64,000 bases of DNA from Pseudoduganella dura (GTDB lineage Bacteria; Pseudomonadota; Gammaproteobacteria; Burkholderiales; Burkholderiaceae_D), in the NCBI RefSeq assembly GCF_009727155.1, contig NZ_WNWM01000002.1:744001-808000 (forward strand), in the 5' to 3' direction. A program made the position numbers and the translations under genes. The notes under the pieces are model-generated. The model was not told the DNA's origin. It saw only the letters and a list, made by a program, of their open reading frames with translations, and ran no database searches. Positions 22,671-36,734 of this stretch are shown here, piece by piece. The first letter of the stretch is position 1, and each line of letters begins with the position of its first letter.

Positions 22671-23750
22671 ATGTCGAGACCAAAGACCGCACCATACCGG
22701 CAATTCTTCGCCGCGCTGGCCACGCTGCTGTTCGTCGTTACCAGCGCGCATGCGCAGACACGGCCGAACGTGAGGATCCTGGCAACCGGCGGCACGATTG
22801 CCGGCACCGGTGCCAGCAGCACCACGACTGTCGGCTATACCGCCGCCACGGTCGGCGTGCAGCAACTGATCGCCGCGGTACCGGAACTGGCCAAGGTCGC
22901 CAACGTCAAGGGCGAGCAGGTATTCCAGATCGCCAGCGAAAGCATGACCAACGAACATTGGCTCACACTGGGCAAGCGCGTCAATGCGCTGCTCGCCCAA
23001 CCGGACGTGGACGGCATCGTCATCACGCATGGTACCGACACGCTGGAAGAAACCGCCTATTTTCTCGACCTGGTCGTGAAAAGCCGCAAGCCGGTCGTGC
23101 TGGTCGGCGCGATGCGCCCGTCAACCGCGTTATCGGCCGACGGACCGCTGAACCTGTATAACGCCGTCCTGGTCGCGGGCAATGCCGATGCGGCCGGCAA
23201 AGGCGTGCTGGTGTCGTTGAACGACCAGATTCATTCGGCGCGCGATGTTACCAAGACCAATACGTCGACACCCGACAGTTTCAAGACGCCGGAACTCGGT
23301 CTCATCGGTTATATCCAGGGCGGCAAGGCATTCTTTTATCGTGCCTCCACCCGCAAGCACACATTCGACACCGAGTTCGATATTGCCAATCTCAATACCT
23401 TGCCCCAGGTCGATATCGTCTACGGCTATGCCAACATGAATACCGTGGCACTCGATGCATTCGTTGCCGCCGGCGCCAAAGGCATTATCCATGCGGGCGT
23501 TGGCGATGGCAGCCTGGCTGCCCGCGTAAAACCGGCATTGATTGCGGCGCGCAAGAAAGGCGCGATCATCGTGCGTGCCAGCCGTGTCGGCCAGGGAATC
23601 CTGGCCCGCAATGGCGAAGCAAACGACGATGAACTCGATTTTGTCGCGGCTGATACGCTAAGCCCGCAAAAGGCACGCATCCTGCTCATGCTGGCACTGA
23701 CGAAAACCACCAATACCGCTGAAATCCAGCGGATGTTTTATACGTATTGA
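22671..23750 (+). CDS. ansB: Periplasmic type II L-asparaginase (glutaminase-asparaginase)
   Basis: 359 residues. A signal peptide ends near AHAQ (28-29), so it acts in the periplasm, hydrolysing asparagine (and possibly glutamine) to the acid and ammonia. Active-site motifs: ILATGGTIAGTG with the nucleophile Thr at about 42, and ITHGTDTLEETAYFL with Thr122 and Asp123. The length matches the Pseudomonas/Acinetobacter glutaminase-asparaginase group, slightly more than E. coli AnsB. It is transcribed alone; the gene after it is convergent. Amino-acid specificity cannot be judged from the motifs alone. Confidence 0.92.
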   Translation: MSRPKTAPYRQFFAALATLLFVVTSAHAQTRPNVRILATGGTIAGTGASSTTTVGYTAATVGVQQLIAAVPELAKVANVKGEQVFQIASESMTNEHWLTLGKRVNALLAQPDVDGIVITHGTDTLEETAYFLDLVVKSRKPVVLVGAMRPSTALSADGPLNLYNAVLVAGNADAAGKGVLVSLNDQIHSARDVTKTNTSTPDSFKTPELGLIGYIQGGKAFFYRASTRKHTFDTEFDIANLNTLPQVDIVYGYANMNTVALDAFVAAGAKGIIHAGVGDGSLAARVKPALIAARKKGAIIVRASRVGQGILARNGEANDDELDFVAADTLSPQKARILLMLALTKTTNTAEIQRMFYTY

Positions 23751-23771
23751 AGCCCGGTCCGGCCGGAACGG

Positions 23772-23870
23772 CACGGGCGGATAATATCCGGGCGTGCCGG
23801 ATGCCCGACGTCGGGCAATCGCCCGGTGGAACATCATGGCGCCGAAAACGGGTACTACCGCGTTTTCGGC
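23772..23870. other. Cluster of palindromes between convergent genes
   Basis: Three inverted repeats follow each other: CGGCACG...CGTGCCG enclosing GGATAATATCC (about 23769-23799), the perfect 16-base palindrome TGCCCGACGTCGGGCA (23802-23817), and GCCGAAAACG...CGTTTTCGGC (23841-23870). None has a T-run, but together they could block or terminate both convergent transcripts. Confidence 0.5.
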
Positions 23871-23929
23871 CGTCACTCGGCCGTGTAGCCCCCCTTTTCA
23901 TGCCAGAAACTGGCATCATCGAGCCACTT

Positions 23930-24817
23930 TCAGGTTTGATCCAGGGATTCGCGGGCTGTGGCGACGACTGCGCGGCCCAGGCGTTCCAGCGCAGGCGATT
24001 GCACCTGCCAGGTGTGCCAGTACAGCGGTACATCGATATGTTTCCCTGGAGCCAGATCGATCAATTCGCCGTTCTCCACGAAATGACGGCATTGCTGGGT
24101 CGGCAGCATTCCATAGCCGAGACCGATCCTGATGGCCTGCATGAACGGATCGCTCGCCGGCACATAATGCACGGGATAACCGCCAGGCATCAAACCCAAT
24201 TCCATCCGTAGAAAATCGGCCTGCAAGGCATCCTTGCGGGAAAATACGACGACCGGCGCATGCCGGGCAGCTTCGCGATCGAATCCGCCGGCAAACCAGC
24301 GCGCCGAAAACTGCGGTGCAGCAACCATCCGGTATCGCATCGAGCCGAGCGGTTGCACACTGCAACCGCGCATGGCTTTCGATTCGCTGGATACACCGGC
24401 TACGGCCAGGCCTTTCTCCAATAATGCATAGGTGTAATTCTGTTCGTCGAGCACGATATCGAGCATGATATTTTCTTCGAGCAAAAAATTGGCAATGCCG
24501 GGTAATAACCATGTGGCCAGCGTATCGTTATTGACCGCGATAGGAATCACCAGGGACGCCCCGCCCTCGTCTCGCAATTGGCCAAGAAACTCCTCTTCGA
24601 GCAAACGGCTGCGGCGCAGATGCACGAGCAGGCGCTGGCCCGCCGCGTTGGTACGGCAAGGCCGGCTGCGGATCAGCAACGGCGATCCGAGTTCCGTTTC
24701 CAGTGCCGCGATGCGCTGTGAGATGGCCGACGGCGTCACGTTCAATTGCGCCGCCGCCAGTTCGAAGCTGCCGGTCTCGGCGGCTGCAAGAAATGCCTGG
24801 CAATGCCGAGTATCCAT
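23930..24817 (-). CDS. argP: LysR family regulator, ArgP/LysG type
   Basis: 295 residues. Helix-turn-helix CQAFLAAAETGSFELAAAQL..TPSAISQRIAALETELG, then an effector domain. It is divergent from an ArgO/LysE exporter with 99 bases between them, the standard pairing of ArgP/LysG, which senses basic amino acids and activates the exporter. The ATG at 24817 is preferred because AAGGAAGG precedes it; a TTG at 24832 would only add five residues. The name is inferred from sequence type and partner. Confidence 0.85.
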   Translation of the reverse strand: MDTRHCQAFLAAAETGSFELAAAQLNVTPSAISQRIAALETELGSPLLIRSRPCRTNAAGQRLLVHLRRSRLLEEEFLGQLRDEGGASLVIPIAVNNDTLATWLLPGIANFLLEENIMLDIVLDEQNYTYALLEKGLAVAGVSSESKAMRGCSVQPLGSMRYRMVAAPQFSARWFAGGFDREAARHAPVVVFSRKDALQADFLRMELGLMPGGYPVHYVPASDPFMQAIRIGLGYGMLPTQQCRHFVENGELIDLAPGKHIDVPLYWHTWQVQSPALERLGRAVVATARESLDQT

Positions 24818-24916
24818 GCCTTCCTTTAGCAAATTTAATGAAACATGAATTATATTAACTTGGCTTTATTTCCGGGGTGCTTCCAGTAACAATCACGTCT
24901 TCAAAAGGAGACGGCG

Positions 24917-25549
24917 ATGACGGTTCAGGTATTTATCAGTGGGCTGGGGCTTGGTGCCAGCCTGATCATGGCGATCGGTGCCCAGAATGCGCATGTACTG
25001 CGCATGGGCGTGCGCCGCAGCCACGTGGCCTTGACGGTGGCGGCCTGTATCGTGATCGACATGGCATTGATCGCCGCGGGCGTCGCCGGCGCCGGGGCGC
25101 TGATCGAAGGGTCCACGGTGCTGATGGCACTGGCGCGCTGGGGCGGTGCGGCATTCCTGCTGTGGTATGGCTTGCGCAGCTGGCGGGGTGCGATGACGGC
25201 AAGCCGGCTAGACATCGGCGGTGACGCAACGGCGCAGGCGGTGCCAGGCGCCATGGCGGCACTGGCCAGCGTGCTGGCGATGTCGTTGCTGAATCCGCAC
25301 GTCTACCTGGATACCGTGGTGCTGCTGGGTTCGATCGGCGGGCGCTACCCGGCGGCGGAGCGCACGGCATTTTCGGCCGGTGCGATGACCGCGTCGGTGC
25401 TGTGGTTCAGCATGCTGGGCTTCGGCGCGGCCCGCTTTGCCGGCGTGCTGGCGCGCCCGGCCGCATGGAAGTGCATCGAAGCGCTGACGGGCGCCGTGAT
25501 GCTGGCGCTGGCCGCCGGGCTCATCGTCGATGGCGTGGCGGCACTGTAG
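24917..25549 (+). CDS. argO: LysE/ArgO family basic amino-acid exporter
   Basis: 210 residues with about six membrane segments. The LysE-family hallmark is at the N-terminus: GLGLGASLIMAIGAQNAHVL, and a second conserved region is LAMSLLNPHVYLDTVVLLGS. These proteins export arginine, lysine or toxic analogues such as canavanine. AAGGAG lies a few bases before the ATG. The ArgP-like regulator is divergent. It stops four bases before the convergent zinc-ribbon gene. Confidence 0.9.
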   Translation: MTVQVFISGLGLGASLIMAIGAQNAHVLRMGVRRSHVALTVAACIVIDMALIAAGVAGAGALIEGSTVLMALARWGGAAFLLWYGLRSWRGAMTASRLDIGGDATAQAVPGAMAALASVLAMSLLNPHVYLDTVVLLGSIGGRYPAAERTAFSAGAMTASVLWFSMLGFGAARFAGVLARPAAWKCIEALTGAVMLALAAGLIVDGVAAL

Positions 25550-25553
25550 ATGC

Positions 25554-26201
25554 TCAGGCTTGCCGGTGGCCGCACTCGACACAGAACTTGGTACCGGGTT
25601 GCAGCATCGTCGAGCACGCGGTGCAAGGCACCTGCTGCGCCATCTTGTAGCCGCACTCCGGGCAGAACTTGGCACCATGCGTTTCGGCCCGGCATTGCGG
25701 GCAGACCAGCTGCATGTCCTGCCGCACGTCGTGGCGCGTGCCCCGGCTTTCCCCTTCGGTTCCGGCCCGGTCCGCGGCGCTGCGGACCTCGCCCTGCGCC
25801 CGGGCCTTGGTGATCGCCACCTGCACATTCGGCGCACAATTGAAGCACAGCCCGTTTGCCATGTCGAAGCATGGCGCGCACACGTAATCGTGGCAGTTAC
25901 CGCAGCGATTGAAGTGCGCCTTGGCGTCGGCGATCGCTTCGGTGAAGGCTTCGTCACGCGCGCTGTGCCAGCCGGCCTGGGCCATGCCGCTGACCACCGT
26001 GCTGGCGTTGCCCAGCAAGCCGCCGAAAATGCTGGCGCCCTTCTGGATCCAGCCCGAGGCCTGGCCGCTGCGATAGGGTTTGTAGTGCGTGCGCCAGCGG
26101 TCGCTGCAGCGCTCGCAATAGAATTCGAACTGGAAACCGGCATCCACGCCGGTCGACTGGCTCAAGTCCTGGTAATTGCTGGAAAAGCGAATCTCCGGCA
26201 T
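25554..26201 (-). CDS. Multi-zinc-ribbon protein, unknown
   Basis: 215 residues with eight CxxC pairs: CERC (29-32), CGNC, CAPC, CFNC, then CPQC, CPEC, CTAC and CVEC near the end. The last four make two double-zinc-ribbon units (LVCPQCRAETHGAKFCPECG, VPCTACSTMLQPGTKFCVEC). A middle part rich in Gly and small residues (IFGGLLGNASTVVSGMAQAG) has no signature. Such ribbons usually mediate protein or nucleic-acid contacts. No enzyme motif is visible. Start ATG at 26201 after an AGGTGT-like site. Confidence 0.75.
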   Translation of the reverse strand: MPEIRFSSNYQDLSQSTGVDAGFQFEFYCERCSDRWRTHYKPYRSGQASGWIQKGASIFGGLLGNASTVVSGMAQAGWHSARDEAFTEAIADAKAHFNRCGNCHDYVCAPCFDMANGLCFNCAPNVQVAITKARAQGEVRSAADRAGTEGESRGTRHDVRQDMQLVCPQCRAETHGAKFCPECGYKMAQQVPCTACSTMLQPGTKFCVECGHRQA

Positions 26202-26396
26202 GACACCTCCAAATCAGAAGCGTGCAATTATAACGACGACAACTATTTGCGGGTGAAAATTGTGGCCGGGAGGCGACAGGAAGCCGGCGCGCCAGGTCGG
26301 CAAGCCTGCCGGCGAACACGCTGAAAGGCAGGTCATGCCGGTGCGTCGGGGACGGGAGCAATGGAGAACCGGTGCACGGTGACCGGCCGGCGAGAC

Positions 26397-26473
26397 TGGC
26401 CTGCCCAGCTGGGTTCGAACCAGCGACCTACGGCTTAGAAGGCCGTTGCTCTATCCAGCTGAGCTATGGGCAG
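26397..26473 (-). tRNA. tRNA-Arg(TCT)
   Basis: 77 bases with encoded CCA. Acceptor stem CTGCCCA pairs with TGGGCAG; the anticodon loop CTTCTAA gives TCT; T-arm GCTGG-TTCGAAC-CCAGC. It reads the rare arginine codon AGA. Confidence 0.95.
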
Positions 26474-26669
26474 AATGAAAAGGTTCCGTACAAAGAAAAG
26501 CGGGCCGGTGCCCGCTGTCGGAGCAAAATGATAACCGCTGGCCCCCCCAGCGTCAACGCACCCTTTCAAAAGGCTTGTCGCCGACCGCAGCGGGCGCATC
26601 GGGCTACCCGGGAAAGGATTGCAGGTGCTCGCGCGCGGGCACGCATGGCCCGCTGCGCGGCGGTACCCG

Positions 26670-28028
26670 TCAGGCCGCGTTGGCCTGCGGCACCTCGACC
26701 AGGTCGGCAATGCGGCGGGCGCACTTTTGTGCCTGGTTCGCATCGCGGGCCTCGACCATCACGCGGATCAGGGGCTCGGTGCCCGATGCACGGATCAGCA
26801 CGCGGCCGCTGTCGCCCAGCTCGCGTTCGACGGCTTCCTTCTCGGCCACCATCGCGGGGTTCTTTTGCCAGTCGAAGCCGGCCGGCACGCGCACATTGAT
26901 CAGCGTCTGCGGGAACAGCTCCAGCTGGCCGGCGCTCTGCGCCAGCGTCTGGCCACTGCGCTTCAACGCCGACAGCACCTGCAGTGCCGAGACGATGCCG
27001 TCGCCGGTGGTGTGCTTGTCCAGTGCCAGCAGGTGGCCGCTGCCCTCGCCGCCCAGGATCCAGCCATTTTCCTTCATCACTTCGAGCACGTAACGGTCGC
27101 CGACCTTGGCGCGCGCGAAGCCGATGCCTTTTTCCTTGAACGCGACTTCGAGGGCCATGTTCGTCATCAGCGTGCCGACGGCGCCTTTCACTTCGCCGGT
27201 TGCCAGGCGGTCCATGACCATCACGTACAGCAGTTCGTCGCCGTTGTAGAGGCGGCCGTTCGCATCGCACATGATCAGGCGGTCGGCATCGCCATCGAGG
27301 GCGATGCCCAGGTCGGCGTCGTGTGCCAGCACGGCGGCGGCCATCGCCTTCGGCGCGGTGGCGCCATGGCCTTCGTTGATGTTGAAACCATCCGGCTTGT
27401 TGCCGATCGAAACCACTTCGGCGCCCAGTTCATGGAACACGTGCGGCGCGATGTTGTAGGCGGCGCCATGGGCGCTGTCCACCACGATCTTCAGGCCACG
27501 CAGATCGAGCTCGTTCGGGAACGTGCTCTTGCAGAACTCGATGTAGCGGCCCTGCGCATCCTCCAGGCGCTTCGCGCGGCCCAGCTTTTCGGACGATACG
27601 CAAGCCATCGGCTGGTCGATCTGCGCCTCGATGGCGAGCTCCACGGAATCGGGCAGCTTCGTGCCCTGCTCCGAAAAGAACTTGATGCCGTTATCCTGGA
27701 ACGGATTGTGCGAAGCCGAGATCACCACGCCTGCCTGCAGCCGCAGCGCGCGCGTGAGGTACGCGATGGCGGGCGTGGGCATCGGGCCCGCCAGCATCAC
27801 ATCCACGCCAGCCGCCGCGAAGCCGGCTTCCAGCGCCGCCTCGAGCATGTAGCCGGAAATGCGGGTGTCCTTGCCGATCAGGACGGTTGGCCGGGCTGCG
27901 CCGGCCGTTGTCGTGCGCACCAGCACTTTGCCGGCGGCATAGCCCAGGCGCATCACGAAATCAGGAGTGATCGGAGATTCGCCCACCAGGCCACGGATGC
28001 CATCGGTTCCAAAATATCGTCGTGCCAT
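26670..28028 (-). CDS. glmM: Phosphoglucosamine mutase
   Basis: 452 residues. It converts glucosamine-6-phosphate to glucosamine-1-phosphate for UDP-GlcNAc and hence peptidoglycan and LPS. Motifs: [12 protein letters not shown] at the start; the phospho-serine loop [18 protein letters not shown] near 95-112; metal-binding [11 protein letters not shown]; and the sugar/phosphate-binding [15 protein letters not shown] near the end. The ATG at 28028, 20 bases after folP, gives the normal N-terminus. It ends the rlmE-ftsH-folP-glmM series. Confidence 0.96.
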   Translation of the reverse strand: MARRYFGTDGIRGLVGESPITPDFVMRLGYAAGKVLVRTTTAGAARPTVLIGKDTRISGYMLEAALEAGFAAAGVDVMLAGPMPTPAIAYLTRALRLQAGVVISASHNPFQDNGIKFFSEQGTKLPDSVELAIEAQIDQPMACVSSEKLGRAKRLEDAQGRYIEFCKSTFPNELDLRGLKIVVDSAHGAAYNIAPHVFHELGAEVVSIGNKPDGFNINEGHGATAPKAMAAAVLAHDADLGIALDGDADRLIMCDANGRLYNGDELLYVMVMDRLATGEVKGAVGTLMTNMALEVAFKEKGIGFARAKVGDRYVLEVMKENGWILGGEGSGHLLALDKHTTGDGIVSALQVLSALKRSGQTLAQSAGQLELFPQTLINVRVPAGFDWQKNPAMVAEKEAVERELGDSGRVLIRASGTEPLIRVMVEARDANQAQKCARRIADLVEVPQANAA

Positions 28029-28048
28029 ATTGTTCTCTTCAGTTAGGT

Positions 28049-28873
28049 TCATTGAGCCGCGTGCCATACCTTCAGGGCGTCGACCGTCTCGGCGACGTCG
28101 TGCACGCGTACGATGCGGGCACCATGGGCCACGGCTGCCAGCGCGCCGCCAATGCTGCCTGCCAGCCGTCCCTCGACGGGTTTGCCGGTCACCGCGCCGA
28201 TCATCGACTTGCGCGACAGTCCCGCCAGCAGCGGAACGCCGAGCTCGGCAACCAATCGCCTGCCGGCTTTCAGCAAAGCATAATTATGCTCGACGGTCTT
28301 GCCAAAACCAAACCCGGGATCGATCCATAACCGATCCCGGTCAATGCCGGCCGCCGTCAACGCATCGATCCGTTCGCGCAGGAAGGCAATGACTTCCAGC
28401 ACGACATCGTCGTAGACTGGTTTATCCTGCATTGTTATAGGTTTGTCAAGCATATGCATGATGCACAACGCACAATCGCTGTCGCGCACGGCCTCGATCG
28501 CGCCCGGCGCGCGGAATGCGTTGATGTCGTTGATCATGTCCACGCCGGCCAGCACGGCCTCTTTCATCAGCACCGGTTTATAGGTATCGAGCGAGACCGG
28601 GGTACCGCAGTCGCGCAACGCGTACAGCACCGGCAGCACGCGGCGCAATTCTTCCTCCGCCGGCACCACGGGCGCCCCGGGGCGCGTGGATTCACCGCCC
28701 ACGTCGAGGATGTCGGCGCCGTCACGGATCATCTGCTCGGCATGGGACAGCGCGAAGTCGAGCGCGGCAAACTTGCCGCCGTCGGAAAAGGAATCGGGCG
28801 TGACGTTCAAGATGCCCATCGCCAGGGCACGGCTGGCCGGCAGTTGATAACGCCCAAAGGGGATTTGACTCAT
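28049..28873 (-). CDS. folP: Dihydropteroate synthase
   Basis: 274 residues. It joins p-aminobenzoate to the pterin precursor in folate synthesis and is the sulfonamide target. Motifs: [34 protein letters not shown], and [20 protein letters not shown]. The start at MSQIPFG (28873) fits the family. It lies 98 bases after ftsH and 20 before glmM, as in other proteobacteria. Confidence 0.96.
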   Translation of the reverse strand: MSQIPFGRYQLPASRALAMGILNVTPDSFSDGGKFAALDFALSHAEQMIRDGADILDVGGESTRPGAPVVPAEEELRRVLPVLYALRDCGTPVSLDTYKPVLMKEAVLAGVDMINDINAFRAPGAIEAVRDSDCALCIMHMLDKPITMQDKPVYDDVVLEVIAFLRERIDALTAAGIDRDRLWIDPGFGFGKTVEHNYALLKAGRRLVAELGVPLLAGLSRKSMIGAVTGKPVEGRLAGSIGGALAAVAHGARIVRVHDVAETVDALKVWHAAQ

Positions 28874-28971
28874 AGGATGGAAGGAACTTGAAAAATGAAA
28901 AGGGCGAGGATCGCTCCTCACCCTTTTGCTGACAGCAACGGCAGCCCTGGCGGGTTACTTCACCTGCGGCA

Positions 28972-30852
<1,881 letters not shown>

Positions 30853-31180
30853 GAAAACTCCTTGGATGCTCGCGCACCTGTTACCTGTAGCAGAAATTCG
30901 ATTTTACCCGCATTAGGCCGAAGCGTGCTACAAAGCGGCCTAAAGGTGCGCGAATGCGGCCGCGCACGTGCCCGGCCAGCCAGAATCGGCGCACATGGCG
31001 GCGCAAAATGCGCCACATGCGGTCGATGTGCGGCTTCGGTCGTGAAATACAAGGCCGGTTTGCGATTTTCACCTGTTTTTTAACCGCTTTGCAACGACTG
31101 GGCGTTGCAATTTCATCGCGCCGGTACGGATATGCATCAAACAGCGGCGCCGGCCAGGCTGCGCCGCGGCCGGCGCCGCT
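30853..31180. other. Gap between rlmE and ftsH with two hairpins
   Basis: 328 bases. Directly after the rlmE stop is a perfect 13-base inverted repeat (AGCGGCGCCGGCC at 31143-31155, GGCCGGCGCCGCT at 31168-31180), a strong stem but with only a weak T-stretch. Nearer ftsH is TTAGGCCG...CGGCCTAA (about 30915-30945), beside a possible -10 TAAAAT. This suggests that ftsH has its own promoter and is not only read through from rlmE. Confidence 0.5.
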
Positions 31181-31831
31181 TCAGCGTTCGGCGGGATTTT
31201 TCAGGCCACGCCCCAGCAGGAAGATCTCCGACGATTTATCGCGGCTTGCCTTGGGTTTTTTCTGGGCCACGGTCTTGAATTCATGCCGGAATTTCTCGAC
31301 GATTTGCGAAAAACCCATGTCCTTGAAACACTTGACCAGCAGCGAACCGCCCGGCTTCAAATGGAGCTGGGAAAATTCGATGGCCAGGTCGATCAGGTCT
31401 TCCATCCTTGCCGCATCCGCGCTGGCAATGCCGGACAGGTTCGGCGCCATGTCGGACAGCACCAGGTCGACCTTGCGCCCCTGCAGCAGTTCGGCCAGCT
31501 GGTCGACACTCTCCTGTTCGCGAAAATCGCCCTGGATGAAATGCATGTCGGCGATCGGCTCCATCGGCAGGATATCGAGCCCGATGATCGTGCCGTTGAT
31601 CCCGCCGCCATCCTTGCCGGCCAGCTTGCGCCGCACGTATTGCCCCCAGCTGCCGGGCGTGCAGCCCAGGTCGACGATCACCTGGCCCGAGCGGATCAGC
31701 TTCTCGTCCTCGTCGATCTCCTTGAGCTTGTACGCCGCGCGCGCGCGGTAGCCATCCTTCTGAGCAGCCTTCACGTAGGGGTCGTTTATATGGTCGTGCA
31801 ACCAGTTTTTGTTTAATTTGTTCTTTGCCAT
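31181..31831 (-). CDS. rlmE: 23S rRNA (uridine(2552)-2'-O)-methyltransferase
   Basis: 216 residues of the FtsJ/RrmJ fold. The K-D-K-E catalytic set is in [30 protein letters not shown] and [10 protein letters not shown]; the SAM-binding loop is [13 protein letters not shown], where CTPGS replaces the common AAPGG. It methylates U2552 in the A-loop of 23S rRNA. It is divergent from yhbY with 43 bases between and upstream of ftsH, the usual context. Confidence 0.95.
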   Translation of the reverse strand: MAKNKLNKNWLHDHINDPYVKAAQKDGYRARAAYKLKEIDEDEKLIRSGQVIVDLGCTPGSWGQYVRRKLAGKDGGGINGTIIGLDILPMEPIADMHFIQGDFREQESVDQLAELLQGRKVDLVLSDMAPNLSGIASADAARMEDLIDLAIEFSQLHLKPGGSLLVKCFKDMGFSQIVEKFRHEFKTVAQKKPKASRDKSSEIFLLGRGLKNPAER

Positions 31832-31874
31832 TCGCGTAGAATACTGCTTTTAAGAGAACCACCAAAAAATCATT

Positions 31875-32342
31875 ATGTTGAATCTGACCCCCGATGAGCG
31901 CCGCGCCCTGCGCGCCGAAGCCCATCCGCTCAAGCCCATCGTCCTCGTTGGCGAGGCCGGCCTGACCGAAGCCGTGATGAAGGAAATCGAACTGGGACTG
32001 GATTCCCACGGCCTGATCAAGGTCCGCGTGTTCGGCGACGACCGCGAGGCCCGCATCGAAATGTACGAAACCATCTGCGCGCAACTCGACGCGGCCCCCG
32101 TTCAGCACATCGGCAAGCTGCTGGTACTGTACCGGCCGAAGAAGGAAGCCGAAAAAACCCGTACCGGCAAGACCGGCAAAGGCATGCGCATGGTCACCAT
32201 CGTCAAGCCCAGCGCCAGCGGCACCAAGAAGCCCTCCGTCAGCAAGGTCATGCTGAAAGGCAACGAACGGGTTACCGAAGGCGGCACCATCAAGCGTGCC
32301 AAGAAGCGTCAATCCAGCACCAAGAAGGCGATCCTGAGCTGA
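31875..32342 (+). CDS. yhbY: YhbY family RNA-binding protein
   Basis: 155 residues. The first 97 are the CRM RNA-binding domain (LTPDERRALRAEAHPLKPIVLVG..GLTEAVMKEIELGLDSHGLIKVRV), which binds pre-50S particles in E. coli. The remaining 58 residues are a basic Lys/Ser/Thr-rich tail not found in the shorter E. coli protein, but common in betaproteobacteria. It is divergent from rlmE, another 50S maturation gene, and ends at a terminator. Confidence 0.92.
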   Translation: MLNLTPDERRALRAEAHPLKPIVLVGEAGLTEAVMKEIELGLDSHGLIKVRVFGDDREARIEMYETICAQLDAAPVQHIGKLLVLYRPKKEAEKTRTGKTGKGMRMVTIVKPSASGTKKPSVSKVMLKGNERVTEGGTIKRAKKRQSSTKKAILS

Positions 32343-32367
32343 GCGTCACGCGGTTGTCGGACTTGCG

Positions 32368-32392
32368 AAAACCCGGGATGCCGGGTTTTTTT
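32368..32392 (+). terminator. Terminator of yhbY
   Basis: Stem AAACCCGG-GATG-CCGGGTTT running into seven T's, 26 bases after the stop. Confidence 0.92.
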
Positions 32393-32436
32393 ATTGCTTT
32401 GTTTTGCTTTGTTTTTTTGCTTCGTTTTTGCTTCGT

Positions 32437-32898
32437 CTATTGCTTCAGCACCAGCCAGCCCGCCAGGAAGCTCTGCACCAGGTAGATCACGCTGGACACG
32501 CCGTGCAGCATGCCGAAGCGCGACCTGGCGGCCGATTCCATGACGCCGCCCGGCCCGGCCGCGGCGCGCAGCTCGGCCATCATCGGCTGCAGCCCGTAGT
32601 GGCTGACGACGGTGCACAGCGCCATCGCGGCCACCAGCGCCAGCATCGTGCGGCGGCGCTGCGGTGTCCAGTCGGGCGTGGCGAACTTCAGCAGCACCAG
32701 CAGCGCCAGTGCGCAACCGAGCGACAGCATGGCCTCGGCATGGAACATCGCCCCGGCGATCGTGCCGGCCAGTGCGCGGTCGGACAGCGTCGCGAACAGC
32801 GTGGGGGCGACAAGGTAGCCGACAGTCCACAGGCTGCCGGCCCACAATACCGTCACGAGCAGGCGCGCCCTCTCCAGCAGCCGGGCCTTCGCCGGCAT
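32437..32898 (-). CDS. DUF4149 family membrane protein
   Basis: 153 residues with four hydrophobic segments: LLVTVLWAGSLWTVGYLVAP, the segment round MFHAEAMLSLGCALALLVLL, TMLALVAAMALCTVV, and SSVIYLVQSFLAGWLVL. The pattern, including FHAEA after the second segment, matches small inner-membrane proteins of DUF4149. The ATG at 32898 overlaps the greA stop by one base (TGATG), so it is translationally coupled to greA. No function is known. Confidence 0.82.
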   Translation of the reverse strand: MPAKARLLERARLLVTVLWAGSLWTVGYLVAPTLFATLSDRALAGTIAGAMFHAEAMLSLGCALALLVLLKFATPDWTPQRRRTMLALVAAMALCTVVSHYGLQPMMAELRAAAGPGGVMESAARSRFGMLHGVSSVIYLVQSFLAGWLVLKQ

Positions 32899-33374
32899 CA
32901 GACGTAGTTCACTTCGAGGATTTCGTATTCGCGCGGGCCGCTCGGGGCCTGCACTTCGACCACGTCGCCGGCCGACTTGCCGATCAGCGCCCGGGCGATC
33001 GGCGAGGTGACGGAAACCTTGTTGACCTTGATGTCGGCTTCGTCGGTGCCGACGATCTGGTAGCTGACCTTCTGGCCCGATTCCAGGTCTTCCAGGTCGA
33101 CGGTGGCGCCGAACACCACACGGCCTTCGGCATCCAGCGTGGACGGGTCGATGACCTGGGCGCTCGACAGCTTGCCTTCCAGCTCGGCGATACGGCCTTC
33201 GACGAAGGCCTGGCGCTCTTTCGCGGCATCGTATTCGGCGTTCTCGGACAGGTCGCCATGCGAACGCGCCTCGGCGATCGCGTCGATGACGATACGGCGT
33301 TCCTTGGTCTTCAACTGGTGCAGTTCTTCCTTCAGGAGCTCGGCGCCGTACTTGGTGAGTGGAACAGAATTCAT
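32898..33374 (-). CDS. greA: Transcription elongation factor GreA
   Basis: 158 residues. It binds the RNA polymerase secondary channel and promotes cleavage of backtracked RNA. The coiled-coil has GAELLKEELHQLK and SENAEYDAAKERQAFVEGRI, with the acidic tip of the GreA type; the C-terminal FKBP-like domain follows. The start MNSVPLTKYG (33374) is conventional. A strong hairpin with T-run ends 20 bases before the start codon, so greA mRNA must come from read-through or from a promoter before that hairpin. Confidence 0.96.
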   Translation of the reverse strand: MNSVPLTKYGAELLKEELHQLKTKERRIVIDAIAEARSHGDLSENAEYDAAKERQAFVEGRIAELEGKLSSAQVIDPSTLDAEGRVVFGATVDLEDLESGQKVSYQIVGTDEADIKVNKVSVTSPIARALIGKSAGDVVEVQAPSGPREYEILEVNYV

Positions 33375-33393
33375 GTGTCGTCTCTTGGATGAT

Positions 33394-33438
33394 TGAAAAA
33401 GCACAGAGCCCGCGCCATGCTTCGGCGCGGGCTCTGTC
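33394..33438 (-). terminator. Strong terminator between carB and greA
   Basis: On the minus strand ACAGAGCCCGCGCC and GGCGCGGGCTCTGT form a perfect 14-base stem with a seven-base loop, followed by GC and five T's. It lies 64 bases after the carB stop and 20 bases before the greA start. Confidence 0.9.
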
Positions 33439-33501
33439 GTTTGGTCCATACAATACCATGCAGTACCATGCCACGGGTCTTCAGAGACCCGCGGTGAGCA
33501 C

Positions 33502-36732
<3,231 letters not shown>

Positions 36733-36734
36733 TT

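Noticed and set aside
26372..26899. A frame with PAGFEPATYGLEGRCSIQLSYG
   Set aside because: It is a translation across the tRNA-Arg gene and part of glmM on the other strand.
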